Source: Niallia circulans NBRC 13626 (lineage in GTDB: Bacteria > Bacillota > Bacilli > Bacillales > Cytobacillaceae). From it: 64,000 nucleotides of DNA. The notes under the pieces were generated by a model, which was not told where the DNA came from, ran no database searches, and was given only the letters and a program-made list of their open reading frames with translations. The translations under genes were made by a program, and so were the position numbers. The stretch is taken from positions 1-64,000 of the forward strand of contig NZ_BCVE01000021.1 of NCBI RefSeq assembly GCF_001591585.1. The letters are read 5' to 3'. Below, piece after piece: positions 1 to 8,838 of this stretch. The stretch's first letter is position 1; the number at the start of each line of letters is the position of its first letter.

Positions 1-415
1 CCCCAAACTTCAGTATTTATCAGCCAAACTTCAGTATTTATCAGCCAAACTTCAGATTTATCAGCCAAACTTCAGATTTATCAGCCAAACTTCAGTACTT
101 ATCAGCCAAACTTCAGTACTTATCAGCCAAACTTCAGATTTATCAGCCAAACTTCAGATTTTTCAGCCAAACTTCAGATTTTTCAGCCAAACTTCAGTAC
201 TTATCAGCCAAACCTCAGTACTTATCAGCCAAACTTCAGTACTTATCAGCCAAACTTCAGATTTTTCAGCCAAACTTCAGATTTTTCAGCCAAACTTCAG
301 ATTTTTCAGCCAAACTTCAGATTTTTCAGCCAAACTTCAGATTTTTCAGCCAAACTTCAGATTTTTCAGCCAAACTTCAGATTTATCAGCCAAACTTCAG
401 ATTTATCAGCCAAAC
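1..415 (-). repeat. 20/21-bp tandem repeat array (TTTGGCTGAT family)
   Basis: Twenty full head-to-tail copies plus a partial one, each 20 or 21 bp. On the + strand the unit reads CAGCCAAACTTCAGATTTAT, with variants ending in TACTTAT or ATTTTT; identical variants cluster, which suggests local unit duplication. On the minus strand the unit contains TTTGGCTGAT, the core shared with arrays near 35.9 kb and 53.0 kb. The array starts at the window edge, so its true length is unknown. It has no spacers and no ORF of interest. It lies about 100 bp downstream of galU, in sense orientation to it. Confidence 0.95.
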
Positions 416-466
416 CACCAGCCACTAACTAATCCCCCCTCACTCCCACAAATTCCAAACAAAAAC

Positions 467-506
467 GCCTCTCACATGCAGTTGATCTACATCCAAAAGA
501 CGTTCT
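467..506 (-). terminator. Possible galU terminator
   Basis: Read on the minus strand just after the galU stop, AACGTCT can pair with AGGCGTT (one wobble pair) across a loop of about 25 nt, followed by TTTTTG. The loop is long and the stem short, so this is a weak call; transcription could also read on into the repeat array. Confidence 0.35.
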
Positions 507-510
507 CTTA

Positions 511-1407
511 TTACAATACTTTGATTTTATCTAGATCAGCTTTATCCAGTACTGCTTTCATATATTCAATAATTTCTTCTCGCATTTCATCTCGTCGTAA
601 AGCAAATTCTAATGTTGTTTTAACGAATCCTAATGTTTCACCAACGTCATAACGATCTCCTTCGAAATCATAAGCAAAAACACGTTGAATTTGGTTTAAT
701 TGTTGGATGGCATCTGTTAATTGGATTTCTCCGCCTGCACCTGTTTGTTGATTTTCCAAGTACATGAAGATTTCTGGCGTTAACACATAGCGACCCATGA
801 TTGCTAGGTTAGAAGGTGCTGTTCCAGGAGCTGGTTTTTCAATGAAATTATTTACCTGGTATCTTCTTCCTTCGCTCTCACCTGGATCGACAATTCCGTA
901 ACGGTGTGTTTCATTTTCTGACACTGTTTGAACGCCAATAACAGAAGCATGTGTTTCTTCGTATTGGTCAATTAATTGTTTTAAGCATGGTGTATCGCTC
1001 TGCACGATATCGTCACCAAGTAAAACAGCAAATGGCTCATCGCCAATAAAGCTTTTTGCACACCATACAGCATGTCCTAAACCTTTTGGCTCTTTTTGTC
1101 TAATATAATGAATATCTGCAAGATTTGAAGAATATTGAACTTTCTCAAGCAACTCAAATTTCTCTTTATCACGAAGATTCTGTTCTAATTCATGTGCGTA
1201 ATCGAAGTGATCTTCAATCGCTCTTTTTCCTTTACCGGTAACGATAATAATATCTTCAATACCAGAAGCAATTGCTTCCTCTACGATATATTGAATTGTA
1301 GGTTTATCGACAATTGGTAACATTTCTTTCGGCATCGCTTTCGTTGCAGGCAAAAATCTAGTACCTAGACCAGCGGCTGGAATGATCGCTTTTCTTACTT
1401 TTTTCAA
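511..1407 (-). CDS. galU: UTP--glucose-1-phosphate uridylyltransferase
   Basis: Makes UDP-glucose from UTP and glucose-1-phosphate, the donor for wall teichoic acid glucosylation, glycolipids and exopolysaccharide; cytosolic. The N-terminus carries the nucleotidyltransferase signature [20 protein letters not shown], followed by the VDKPTIQY and [12 protein letters not shown] segments, and it matches B. subtilis GtaB almost residue for residue. The length, 298 aa, is typical. An ATG lies 21 bases further upstream in frame, but AAAGGAGG falls between it and a TTG placed at normal spacing, so I chose the TTG, giving MKKVRKAI as in GtaB. It appears monocistronic, facing the tandem array. Confidence 0.96.
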   Translation of the reverse strand: MKKVRKAIIPAAGLGTRFLPATKAMPKEMLPIVDKPTIQYIVEEAIASGIEDIIIVTGKGKRAIEDHFDYAHELEQNLRDKEKFELLEKVQYSSNLADIHYIRQKEPKGLGHAVWCAKSFIGDEPFAVLLGDDIVQSDTPCLKQLIDQYEETHASVIGVQTVSENETHRYGIVDPGESEGRRYQVNNFIEKPAPGTAPSNLAIMGRYVLTPEIFMYLENQQTGAGGEIQLTDAIQQLNQIQRVFAYDFEGDRYDVGETLGFVKTTLEFALRRDEMREEIIEYMKAVLDKADLDKIKVL

Positions 1408-1707
1408 CTTATTTCCTCCTTTAAGCAATTCACTTTTGATTATACCATTTTTTTGTTACAAAGGAATTCAAATACGAATTTCTTCTTTGTAAATTATTAG
1501 TAAAAAACACAAGGTTGTTCTTTATAAAATTATATTAAGTGTTAATCCGTTCTTCATAACGTACAATCATTATATCACTTCAGCTTCTCTTTGAGAATAG
1601 TTGTTATGTATTTTTTAATAACTTATCACTTTTTACAATATTTTGTCAAATTATCCCTTAAATGCATTTATTACACCTTTAATATTCAGAAAACTTATTA
1701 TTCTACC
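1408..1707. other. AT-rich intergenic stretch, no gene seen
   Basis: This holds the upstream region of galU. I see no convincing promoter, small gene or RNA. The only open frame is a 62-codon one on the + strand rich in Phe, Tyr and Ile, without a ribosome binding site, typical of random AT-rich DNA. Confidence 0.6.
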
Positions 1708-1742
1708 ATACAAAAAAAGAGTTGTAATAACAACCCTTTTCT
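1708..1742 (-). terminator. Terminator of the YdhK lipoprotein gene
   Basis: On the minus strand AAAAGGGTTGT, a TATT loop and ACAACTCTTTT form a hairpin followed by a T tract, immediately after the stop of the lipoprotein gene. Confidence 0.75.
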
Positions 1743-1750
1743 TCTAATAA

Positions 1751-2305
1751 TTATTCCGGATATACTTCTTCTTCGGTGACCCACTTGTGATTTGTTACCA
1801 TATTGCCGCCTGTTGCCGGTTGATAATCTACCATATATACGGTTGTGTTCTCAGCGGAATCAATCGTCGCTTTTGCACCTTTCATCCCTTTCATATGATC
1901 TGCTTCTAATGTAACCTCTGTCCCTTTTTCAAGCATTTCATTCCCAGCATCTTTTATTTCCTCTTGAATAACCCATTTATGATGCTTGACTGGTTTTCCA
2001 CCTGTTGTCGGAGTGTAAGTCACTTCATACGCAATCGTGTTAAATGCATTTAATATCGTCGCTTCTGCTCCGTCCATTCCTTCCATGTGATCTGCCTTTA
2101 AGATGACTTGACTGCCTTCTTTATAAGTTGGATCTGATGCTGGCTCTAGGCCATCGGGAATATCTGAAGATCCCGTTTCTTTGTGTTCATGCTGGGTTTG
2201 CGTAGATAGATTTTCACTATCGCTATTTTTTTCACCAGATGAACAACCGTAAAATAGTAACAGTACGGCAAAAACCGCCGCCATGTAAAAATGCCTACTT
2301 TTCAT
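1751..2305 (-). CDS. ydhK: YdhK-family lipoprotein with two DUF1541 repeats
   Basis: A secreted lipoprotein of unknown function, 184 aa. The N-terminal hydrophobic stretch ends in a lipobox (LLFYGC), giving the lipidated Cys near residue 21. An acidic, His-containing linker follows, then two homologous repeats of about 60 residues, each containing an ADHM.GM.GA.ATI segment and ending in a HKWV motif. This is the DUF1541 arrangement of B. subtilis YdhK, with which it shares long identical stretches. The His/Met-rich repeats could bind a metal, but that is inference. It has its own terminator and appears monocistronic, downstream of the kinase gene. Confidence 0.88.
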   Translation of the reverse strand: MKSRHFYMAAVFAVLLLFYGCSSGEKNSDSENLSTQTQHEHKETGSSDIPDGLEPASDPTYKEGSQVILKADHMEGMDGAEATILNAFNTIAYEVTYTPTTGGKPVKHHKWVIQEEIKDAGNEMLEKGTEVTLEADHMKGMKGAKATIDSAENTTVYMVDYQPATGGNMVTNHKWVTEEEVYPE

Positions 2306-2365
2306 TTCATTACCTCCTCTATTATTATGAATTCTTTCACTTTAGAGGTTATTTTAAACATACGT

Positions 2366-4057
2366 CTATTTATTAGCGAGAGGTAATTGAATCGTGAATG
2401 TGGTACCCATTCCATCTTCTGAGACATAATCTATTTTGCCCTTATGTTCTGCGATAATGTTATAGCAGATTACTAGCCCTAGCCCGGTTCCTTTTTCCTT
2501 TGTTGTGTAAAAAGGTTCCCCCAGCTTATTCTTTATTTCATCTGGTATTCCCTTCCCATTATCAGTAATAGTAACAACTACCCATTTTCCATCAAGCTTT
2601 GCTTCCATATTTATGATGCCGCCATTATCCATTGCTTCAATCGCATTTTTGACCAAATTGATAAAAACTTGTTTAATCTGATCTACATTGCATAATGTAT
2701 TTAAATGATCTCCATATGTATCTAAATTAATGACAACATTATCTAAATTGGCTTGTGATTGCATTAAGGTGTAGACATCGAGAAGAATTTTTCCAATGTT
2801 TGTTTCTTTAATTTCTGATCTGGCTGGTTTTCCTAAAAACATTAGCTCGCTTGCAATTGTTTCGATTCGATTGATTTCAAGATCAAGGATTGGATAAATA
2901 TCATCTAATTTCATCGCCCCTTGGTATGCCAGCTTTAAAAAACCTTTAATGGCCGTAAGAGGATTTCTAATTTCATGGGCAATACTTGCTGCTAGTTGTC
3001 CTGCTATTCCTAGTTTTTCATTTTTTATCTGCAGCTGCTGGTTCTCTTTTCTAACACTTATATCTCGTGCAATGATAATAACGGTGGAACTTAAATCTTC
3101 AAAAAGAAACGGATAAGCTAAAACTTCTACCTCTACCTTTTTTCCTTTTGAGGTAATCAACTGCATTTCATATGGAGTAGAAATTTCTTCTTTCCATATA
3201 TTTCTAGATTTATCTAAATAGTTTTCTAGGAAATCTGGCTCCATAATCTCGTAAGCTGACTTTCCGACAAGATCTTCTGCATCTAATAACTTTGCAGCTG
3301 CTTTATTTACATACATAATAATATTGTTGGAAGTAATAAATACCGCGTCTAGCATGTCCTCTACTAGCCGGGAATAGTAGGTTTGTGCTAATTGTAGGTT
3401 GGCAATCGTCTCTTCATATTTACCATTTCGCACGGGGGATGGAGGTAAGATTTCTTTTTCATAAACACTGGATAAGGTAAATTCCGTATCTGTCATCACA
3501 TATGGATGGTACTTTTTTAAGCTTATATAATTGCTTGCAGATAATTCCATCCCGTCATAGACACATACCGTATAATTATGATAATCCCTTATGTACTCAT
3601 CTACTTTATCCTCGTATTGAAGTAATTTATCTATGTTACTTTTTTCACTTAAGAGTCTTGGTATTATTTTCCCCCAATAACGGATGGTAATTTCTTTATT
3701 GAAAAATAGGGTAGGATCAACCAAGTCTTTGCTTGCCTCCATTATATTCTCCAAACATAGTTCTCCGTTTTTAAAATAAACATCTTCACTATCAATAAAG
3801 TTTATTTTATCAATTAGCTTAGTATGTAATCCGTTCGCTTCCAACTTTTTTATTATTAGTGGCCATATTTTCTGCTGATCGACAAAAATTACTATTTGCT
3901 CCAAAAGCAGACCGGTTTTTAAGAAGGACGCCGCATTAGTTATGTATTTATCTTCGTCGTTCGTTAAGTATAAGACATGGGCACCACTTGTCATATCAGA
4001 GAGATTTGTAAGAGCAACCTCTGGATGAAACCTTGTCTGAGGAGTATATACAGCCAT
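2366..4057 (-). CDS. MEDS/PAS sensor histidine kinase, orphan
   Basis: A soluble sensor kinase of 563 aa with no membrane segment. Residues 1-200 resemble the MEDS sensory domain (HVLYLTNDE near the start; VCVYDG near 170). A PAS domain covers about 225-340. The HisKA box SIAHEIRNPL puts the phosphorylated His near residue 360, followed by the N box (NLVKNAIEAM), G1 (DNGKGIP) and G2 (GTGLGL) of the ATPase domain. No response regulator gene adjoins, which is typical of kinases feeding the sporulation phosphorelay (KinA-E), and the catalytic half resembles that group. A role in Spo0F phosphorylation is inference; the signal sensed is unknown. Confidence 0.85.
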   Translation of the reverse strand: MAVYTPQTRFHPEVALTNLSDMTSGAHVLYLTNDEDKYITNAASFLKTGLLLEQIVIFVDQQKIWPLIIKKLEANGLHTKLIDKINFIDSEDVYFKNGELCLENIMEASKDLVDPTLFFNKEITIRYWGKIIPRLLSEKSNIDKLLQYEDKVDEYIRDYHNYTVCVYDGMELSASNYISLKKYHPYVMTDTEFTLSSVYEKEILPPSPVRNGKYEETIANLQLAQTYYSRLVEDMLDAVFITSNNIIMYVNKAAAKLLDAEDLVGKSAYEIMEPDFLENYLDKSRNIWKEEISTPYEMQLITSKGKKVEVEVLAYPFLFEDLSSTVIIIARDISVRKENQQLQIKNEKLGIAGQLAASIAHEIRNPLTAIKGFLKLAYQGAMKLDDIYPILDLEINRIETIASELMFLGKPARSEIKETNIGKILLDVYTLMQSQANLDNVVINLDTYGDHLNTLCNVDQIKQVFINLVKNAIEAMDNGGIINMEAKLDGKWVVVTITDNGKGIPDEIKNKLGEPFYTTKEKGTGLGLVICYNIIAEHKGKIDYVSEDGMGTTFTIQLPLANK

Positions 4058-4145
4058 TAAAAACCCCCAACTTTCTTTATAAAGTTTAATATCCTTTTAT
4101 TATAGCATGTAAATTTCCGACTATTTGGATGAATTTATTATTTTT

Positions 4146-4194
4146 TCAAAAATAGAGAGAGAGTTCCTCACTATGCAGGAAGGAACTCTCTCTC
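4146..4194 (-). terminator. Terminator of the antiporter gene
   Basis: A 14-bp perfect stem (GAGAGAGAGTTCCT with AGGAACTCTCTCTC) with a 12-nt loop, followed on the minus strand by TATTTTTG, directly behind the antiporter stop codon. Confidence 0.88.
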
Positions 4195-4197
4195 CGT

Positions 4198-6228
4198 CTA
4201 TTCTTCATATTCATACAAGGTTACACTCTCAATATAATGAACAAATCTACGAAGTTCTTTCGTCTGTTCTCGATTTATTTCTCCTTTTTCATACATTTGC
4301 TGTATGGCTGCGCGTTGCTGATCCACGATGCCTAGACGTAATTCTTCTATTTGTTCCTGCAGCTTTTCATTAAATGATGCTGATGGTTGTTTTTCCCAGC
4401 GATCGACCATCCGTCGGTATTCTAAAATAACGGATTCTACTTGCTGTTTATGTTCCGCTGTCTCTTTCCATTGTTCTAAATAGGAAAGAGCAGATTTCAT
4501 CGAATTTAATAGCACCTCTTTGCTGATACGAATTTGTTCTCTTCGATCACGTTTATTACCGCGGTGTTTCCGCACAAAGCGTTTCCAGCCTCTCATGGCC
4601 TTTCCAAACAGAAATCTCGTCCCAGTTTGCACATTGGTGCATAGTATTTCTTCGCGATAGTCCAATGATTTTTCAAAAATCGCAAACACTTCTTCTGAAA
4701 TTTTTTCCTCTTTTACTAAATGGTGTACATAGTTACGTTCTTCTTTTAAGGCGCGCAACCTAATTTCAACCAAGGCTGAATATTTATTCTCTTCCTCTTC
4801 TGTTCTTGCCACTTGATAATTTAACTGCTGAATGCGTCGTTTATATTCATCAATTAGTTCATAAGCAGCTGCTGTATTTTCTTCATTCATTTCTAAATAA
4901 AGCTTATCAATAGTGGAAAGCATAAGCTTTTTCTTTGCTCTGATTACTAGTTCTTCATCATTTATTTCTGTCTCTCCACTATTTTTACTAAGGAATGGCA
5001 AAAATATCGTAGCTGCAAGTAAAGTGAACATGATAACACCTGCAGCTAGAAAGAGAATTAAGGAACGCTCCGGAAATCCTTGGCCAGTATGGATGACAAA
5101 GGGGATCGACAGTACCCCTGCCATTGTTACCGCCCCGCGGACTCCTGTCAGACTGACCAGTAAAGTATGCTTCATACTCGGCTTTTCGCTTTCTCTTGTC
5201 TTGTTCGCTTTATATTCATAAATGGAAAATAAATAGGACCAGAAAAAGCGAATGCCAAGAATAACAATCCCAATTAACATGACATATCCGATAATTAACC
5301 AATTACTTAAAGAAGGATCTTCCACTGTATCCACAATAGAAGATGGGATATTTAACCCGAGTAATAAGAAGACTATTCCATTAAGAATAAAGATAACGAT
5401 AGACCAAATATTTTCCGTTAATACCTGTTCCTCCGCAAGCATCGTTTCTGTTCTTTCACTCACTAAGGAGTGAATAATTCCACCTACTACAACAGCAATC
5501 ACCCCAGAAGCATGGAGCATTTCCTCAGCTATAATAAAAATTAGAAACGGTGTCAGCACCTGTAACAAAGAGTGGAATGTAACATCCTGGATTCCCTGTT
5601 TTCGTAAAATAAAACGGATTATGATAATAAGAAGACTTAAAACAAGTCCTGCTACAGCTCCAATGAAAAAGGTATACGTGAAATCAGTCAATGCCTCTGT
5701 AATCGAGAAGTATCCTGTGACAACAGCAGCAACCGCATAATTAAATGCCACTAGCCCTGAAGCATCATTAATCAGCGATTCTCCTCTTACAAGGTTGAGC
5801 ACGCTTGCTGGAATATGAATACGTTTCGCAATCCCATTGACAGCTACTGGATCTGTCGGGGATAAAATTGCCGCTAAAGCAAAGGCCGCCGCAAGTGGGA
5901 TACTGGGAATAAGCCAATGAACAAAATAACCGCCAACGATAGTCGTAAGCAATACTAAGATAATAGCATTCCCTAAAATAGAAGTACGCATCTTCCATAG
6001 CTCTTCTCTTGGAAAATGCCTGCCATCGTTATAGAGCAAAGGGGCAACAAACAAGAGCAAAAACCACTCTGCCTCTAATTCAAGCTCAAAATCGGAGAAG
6101 AGAAGTGCCATCACTACTCCAAATGCAATTTGCGTTAAGGCAGTTGGGATAGAGGGAAGATAATGACTGACAATATTCGAAATCAGTAAACAAAATAATA
6201 ATAAAATGATTGTTATTAATAACTCCAT
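4198..6228 (-). CDS. nhaK: CPA1-family Na+(K+)/H+ antiporter, NhaK-like
   Basis: A monovalent cation/proton antiporter of 676 aa, close to the length of B. subtilis NhaK (YvgP). The first 420 residues contain about a dozen membrane segments with the CPA1 signatures ILSPTDPVAVNGI and GESLINDASGLVAFN; the Asp residues in these are the expected ion-binding sites. Later GVRGAVTMAG matches the conserved Arg-containing helix. The C-terminal 250 residues are charged, helical and cytoplasmic, probably regulatory. The start follows AAGGAGACAACAAG. It is transcribed alone. Whether Na+, K+ or both are carried cannot be read from the sequence. Confidence 0.9.
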   Translation of the reverse strand: MELLITIILLLFCLLISNIVSHYLPSIPTALTQIAFGVVMALLFSDFELELEAEWFLLLFVAPLLYNDGRHFPREELWKMRTSILGNAIILVLLTTIVGGYFVHWLIPSIPLAAAFALAAILSPTDPVAVNGIAKRIHIPASVLNLVRGESLINDASGLVAFNYAVAAVVTGYFSITEALTDFTYTFFIGAVAGLVLSLLIIIIRFILRKQGIQDVTFHSLLQVLTPFLIFIIAEEMLHASGVIAVVVGGIIHSLVSERTETMLAEEQVLTENIWSIVIFILNGIVFLLLGLNIPSSIVDTVEDPSLSNWLIIGYVMLIGIVILGIRFFWSYLFSIYEYKANKTRESEKPSMKHTLLVSLTGVRGAVTMAGVLSIPFVIHTGQGFPERSLILFLAAGVIMFTLLAATIFLPFLSKNSGETEINDEELVIRAKKKLMLSTIDKLYLEMNEENTAAAYELIDEYKRRIQQLNYQVARTEEEENKYSALVEIRLRALKEERNYVHHLVKEEKISEEVFAIFEKSLDYREEILCTNVQTGTRFLFGKAMRGWKRFVRKHRGNKRDRREQIRISKEVLLNSMKSALSYLEQWKETAEHKQQVESVILEYRRMVDRWEKQPSASFNEKLQEQIEELRLGIVDQQRAAIQQMYEKGEINREQTKELRRFVHYIESVTLYEYEE

Positions 6229-6333
6229 CTTGTTGTCTCCTTGCAGATTCTTATGCTAGTTTTTCTCCTTTTTATGTAGATTATGTTGGAAAGAGATTAA
6301 AAAGAGATTCCCAACAGGAACCTCCCTTCATAA

Positions 6334-6843
6334 TTAAACCATGTATCTTTCTTTAATCAGTTTCAAATGATGAAGCTCATGCCCGGCAATAATATAAGCA
6401 AGGGCCATGACAGTAAATTCTCCGTTATTAGCAAAACCCCTGTTTTCCCAAGCATCTTCTGGAAGGCCTTTCAACAAGCTTACCGTAGATTTGCGGACTG
6501 CCACTAATTCTTCTAATAGATCATCTATTGTTCTTGTCGAAAAATGGGCATTCTCCACATAGTCCTCATCATCATAACCGGCTAATTGCGTTTTATCTCC
6601 TCGAGCAATCCGCATTAAGCGATATGCCTGAATTCTCTCCGTATCGCTCATATGACCAACCACTTCGATGAATGACCACTTTCCATCTGCATAGCGAAAA
6701 TCACGTCGGTCTTCGTTTTCCTTTATATAAGCAACTGTTTCTTCTATTTGAGCATTAATTAAAGCAATTATATCTCCCTCTGGAACTAAGCCTATATACT
6801 CCCGATAATGTTCTGGATAATCACTAATGGCTGGTCTTATCAT
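6334..6843 (-). CDS. DinB-fold family protein
   Basis: A 169-aa four-helix-bundle protein of the DinB/YfiT superfamily. The expected metal-binding His residues are visible: one in VVGHMSDTERIQAY near residue 65 and a pair in GHELHHLKLI near the C-terminus, the His triad of this fold. Relatives include bacillithiol and mycothiol transferases and many uncharacterised proteins, so a thiol-transferase activity is possible but unproven. The start follows GGGGGAGTCAGC. It lies 12 bp downstream of an acetyltransferase gene and is probably cotranscribed with it. Confidence 0.8.
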   Translation of the reverse strand: MIRPAISDYPEHYREYIGLVPEGDIIALINAQIEETVAYIKENEDRRDFRYADGKWSFIEVVGHMSDTERIQAYRLMRIARGDKTQLAGYDDEDYVENAHFSTRTIDDLLEELVAVRKSTVSLLKGLPEDAWENRGFANNGEFTVMALAYIIAGHELHHLKLIKERYMV

Positions 6844-6855
6844 GCTGACTCCCCC

Positions 6856-7368
6856 TTATTCTTCTACTGGAGATTTAGGTCCTGTTAATTCTAGCTGATA
6901 AAAGGCTAAATCTAACCATTTCTCAAATTTATAGCCTGCCTTTTTTATCGTGCCTGAATACGTAAATCCTAATTTCTCATGAATAAAGATACTTCCTTTA
7001 TTCGTACTGTCAATTCCGGCAATAAGGGTTGCATACTCCTCTTCTTCCGCCCGCTCAATCAGAGCTTTTAATAAGTGTGTACCAATTCCTCTTTTTCTTG
7101 CTTCTTTATGAACATACACCGAATGCTCAATCGAATATTTATAAGCTGGCCATGCTCGAAATGGTCCATATGTTGCAAAACCAAGCACCTTCCCAGCCTC
7201 CTCGAAAACAAAAAGAGGATATCCGCCCTCCAGCTTCTGGTTATACCATGCTTTTCTGTCTTCTAAGGAATGGGCACGATAACCATATACGGCCGTTGTA
7301 TGTAAAATGGCATCATTATATATTTCCAAAACCTCTTCTAAATCTGTTTCCTTCATCTCACGGATCAT
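6856..7368 (-). CDS. GNAT N-acetyltransferase, Pat/YwnH type
   Basis: An acetyl-CoA-dependent N-acetyltransferase of about 170 aa. The acetyl-CoA binding loop is visible as EARKRGIGTHLL, followed by NKGSIFIHEKLGF and a late aromatic segment, as in the phosphinothricin acetyltransferase/YwnH branch of GNAT. Those relatives acetylate methionine sulfoximine, phosphinothricin or other amino-acid analogues; the substrate here is unknown. An ATG two codons upstream sits too close to the AAAGGGGAT site, so I chose the second ATG. The DinB-fold gene follows after 12 bp in the same direction. Confidence 0.82.
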   Translation of the reverse strand: MIREMKETDLEEVLEIYNDAILHTTAVYGYRAHSLEDRKAWYNQKLEGGYPLFVFEEAGKVLGFATYGPFRAWPAYKYSIEHSVYVHKEARKRGIGTHLLKALIERAEEEEYATLIAGIDSTNKGSIFIHEKLGFTYSGTIKKAGYKFEKWLDLAFYQLELTGPKSPVEE

Positions 7369-7480
7369 TGCCATATCCCCTTTTTTCTATAATTTGAAAA
7401 ATTCCATCAAATTTTATAATCTTATTAAGTAAGATACCAATTAGGGACGAAAAATGAAAGTATTTTTTACTTTATCTAAT

Positions 7481-7507
7481 GAAAAAAGATGTCCTATTAA
7501 AGACATC
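7481..7507 (-). terminator. Terminator of the GIY-YIG-like gene
   Basis: GATGTC and GACATC form a short stem with an 8-nt loop; on the minus strand it is followed by TTTTTTC, directly after the gene's stop codon. Confidence 0.7.
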
Positions 7508-7509
7508 CC

Positions 7510-7866
7510 TTACTCTTTCCTGCTATTATAACCACTATCTCCAAACGGCTGTAATTTCTCCAGCCACTTTTCTTCCAACTTAGCCAGCTCTTCCTTTTCA
7601 TTGTAATAAGGATCATCTTTCTTCGGCTTTAATACTTCTACTATCTCAAAGGAAAATGCTTCTTTGCCGTATTGCTTCCATTCATCCACCAATTTTTTAT
7701 TTGCATATCCGCCATTTTCCAAGGAGAATTTCACGCCATTAATGGTTTTGAAATTTCTTGTACTAACGACACAGACTTTCCCATTCTTCTTATTAGTAAT
7801 TGTATAAATACCGGCTTCGACCGGAATTTCTTTATATTGCATTTTCAGCTCTTTTTTTCGGTCCAT
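7510..7866 (-). CDS. GIY-YIG nuclease-like protein, second motif degenerate
   Basis: A 118-aa single-domain protein. The first GIY-YIG element is present (AGIYTITNKKNGK near residue 18), and the later pattern NKKLVDEWKQYGKEAFSFEI plus an ending GYNSR fits the fold of the UvrC/homing-endonuclease family. The second element, usually YIG, reads VVS here, and the conserved Arg region is TRNF. Catalysis may therefore be weakened or lost; the protein could bind DNA without cutting. It lies 17 bp behind a DNA-binding-type gene and both share one downstream terminator, suggesting one operon. The start follows GAAAGGTGAATCACA. Confidence 0.7.
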   Translation of the reverse strand: MDRKKELKMQYKEIPVEAGIYTITNKKNGKVCVVSTRNFKTINGVKFSLENGGYANKKLVDEWKQYGKEAFSFEIVEVLKPKKDDPYYNEKEELAKLEEKWLEKLQPFGDSGYNSRKE

Positions 7867-7883
7867 TGTGATTCACCTTTCTT

Positions 7884-8630
7884 TTACTTTTTTAACCAGT
7901 AAAGACTTCCATCTGCTTTACGGTCAAGAAATCCGTATTCGATTAAATATCTTCTGATAAGAACATAGTCAGGGTAAATTGTTTTTAAATGCTGATTCAA
8001 TTGCTTCTCCGTGTAGTTTTCTTGCCCTTCTAAATACTTCGCTATTTCCCGAAGAACCCCTAATTTCTGCTTTTGTTTGATCGGGAATTTACTTAATATA
8101 CCATTGTTGAAATATTTTGCTGCTATTTTTCCCTGCTCTTCTTCCGTGATATTATATCTGTCGTCTACCATTGCAGCAGTAGGATGAACAGGGACAAAGC
8201 TTGGCGCATGATGGTCCTTTTCCTTCAGCAGCTCCATTATTGCCAGAAAATTTTTCGCCTGCCTTTCTTTTTCCTTAAGAGCAAAACGATGATGCCGAAT
8301 GGTTGAAGCACTGCCGATTTCCAACTCTGCTTTCACTTCTTCATCCCTTTTTCCCTGATAAAACAGCTCCAACAATTTTGTCTGATGCTCCGTTAACCCT
8401 GTCATCTTTTTATCTAAGCTTAGTAAAAAATGAAAAACTGATTGATGGACATCCTCGATATGACGCTTCATGTACTTTTCCGCTTCATATAATCTGCCGT
8501 CTTCCGGGTAGATAATCCCTTTCTCGATCTCCTCCCCACATAAAAGACAAAGATACGAATCTGAATTCTCAATATAACCCTTTTTTAATTCATCAATCGT
8601 TGCATTTTGAAAATAAGATGAAACATTCAT
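7884..8630 (-). CDS. DUF2087-containing putative regulator with C2H2-type zinc motif
   Basis: A 248-aa protein with three visible parts. Residues 28-62 hold C-x2-C-x25-H-x4-H, a likely zinc site. Residues 75-130 contain a LuxR-like helix-turn-helix region (LTEHQTKLLELFYQGKRDEE..., then SASTIRHHRF). The last 90 residues form a DUF2087 domain (FPIKQKQKLGVLREIAKYL, then YPDYVLIRRYLIEYGFLDR), a winged-helix-like module in proposed transcription factors. It is probably a DNA-binding regulator; its targets are unknown. The GIY-YIG-like gene follows in the same direction. Its upstream region runs into the 52-bp dyad array, which is a candidate target but only by position. Confidence 0.72.
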   Translation of the reverse strand: MNVSSYFQNATIDELKKGYIENSDSYLCLLCGEEIEKGIIYPEDGRLYEAEKYMKRHIEDVHQSVFHFLLSLDKKMTGLTEHQTKLLELFYQGKRDEEVKAELEIGSASTIRHHRFALKEKERQAKNFLAIMELLKEKDHHAPSFVPVHPTAAMVDDRYNITEEEQGKIAAKYFNNGILSKFPIKQKQKLGVLREIAKYLEGQENYTEKQLNQHLKTIYPDYVLIRRYLIEYGFLDRKADGSLYWLKK

Positions 8631-8838
8631 TTATAAACACTCCATTAATTCGTTTGTTGTTTTACAAACAATTATCATTTACGTTAGTTAAATATTAAAC
8701 CTACTTTGGGTAATCGTCAATAGTCTTAGGAGTTTTTTGTTGTTGAGTCTTTGGCGTGTTTTGAGGCTTTGGGGTTTCTTTCTTTTTCAGCTTCTATTGG
8801 AGTTAGGTTATGCAAGCTATTTTTCTTCTCTATTCTAT

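Noticed and set aside
1-415. CRISPR array
   Set aside because: Units are contiguous 20/21-bp repeats with no unique spacers, and no cas gene is in the window.
511-1428. galU start at the upstream ATG
   Set aside because: The ribosome binding site AAAGGAGG would lie inside the coding sequence; the TTG after it gives the known N-terminus.
8660-8690. Fur box before the DUF2087 gene
   Set aside because: Only one half (TGATAAT) of the 7-1-7 consensus is present; the other half does not match.
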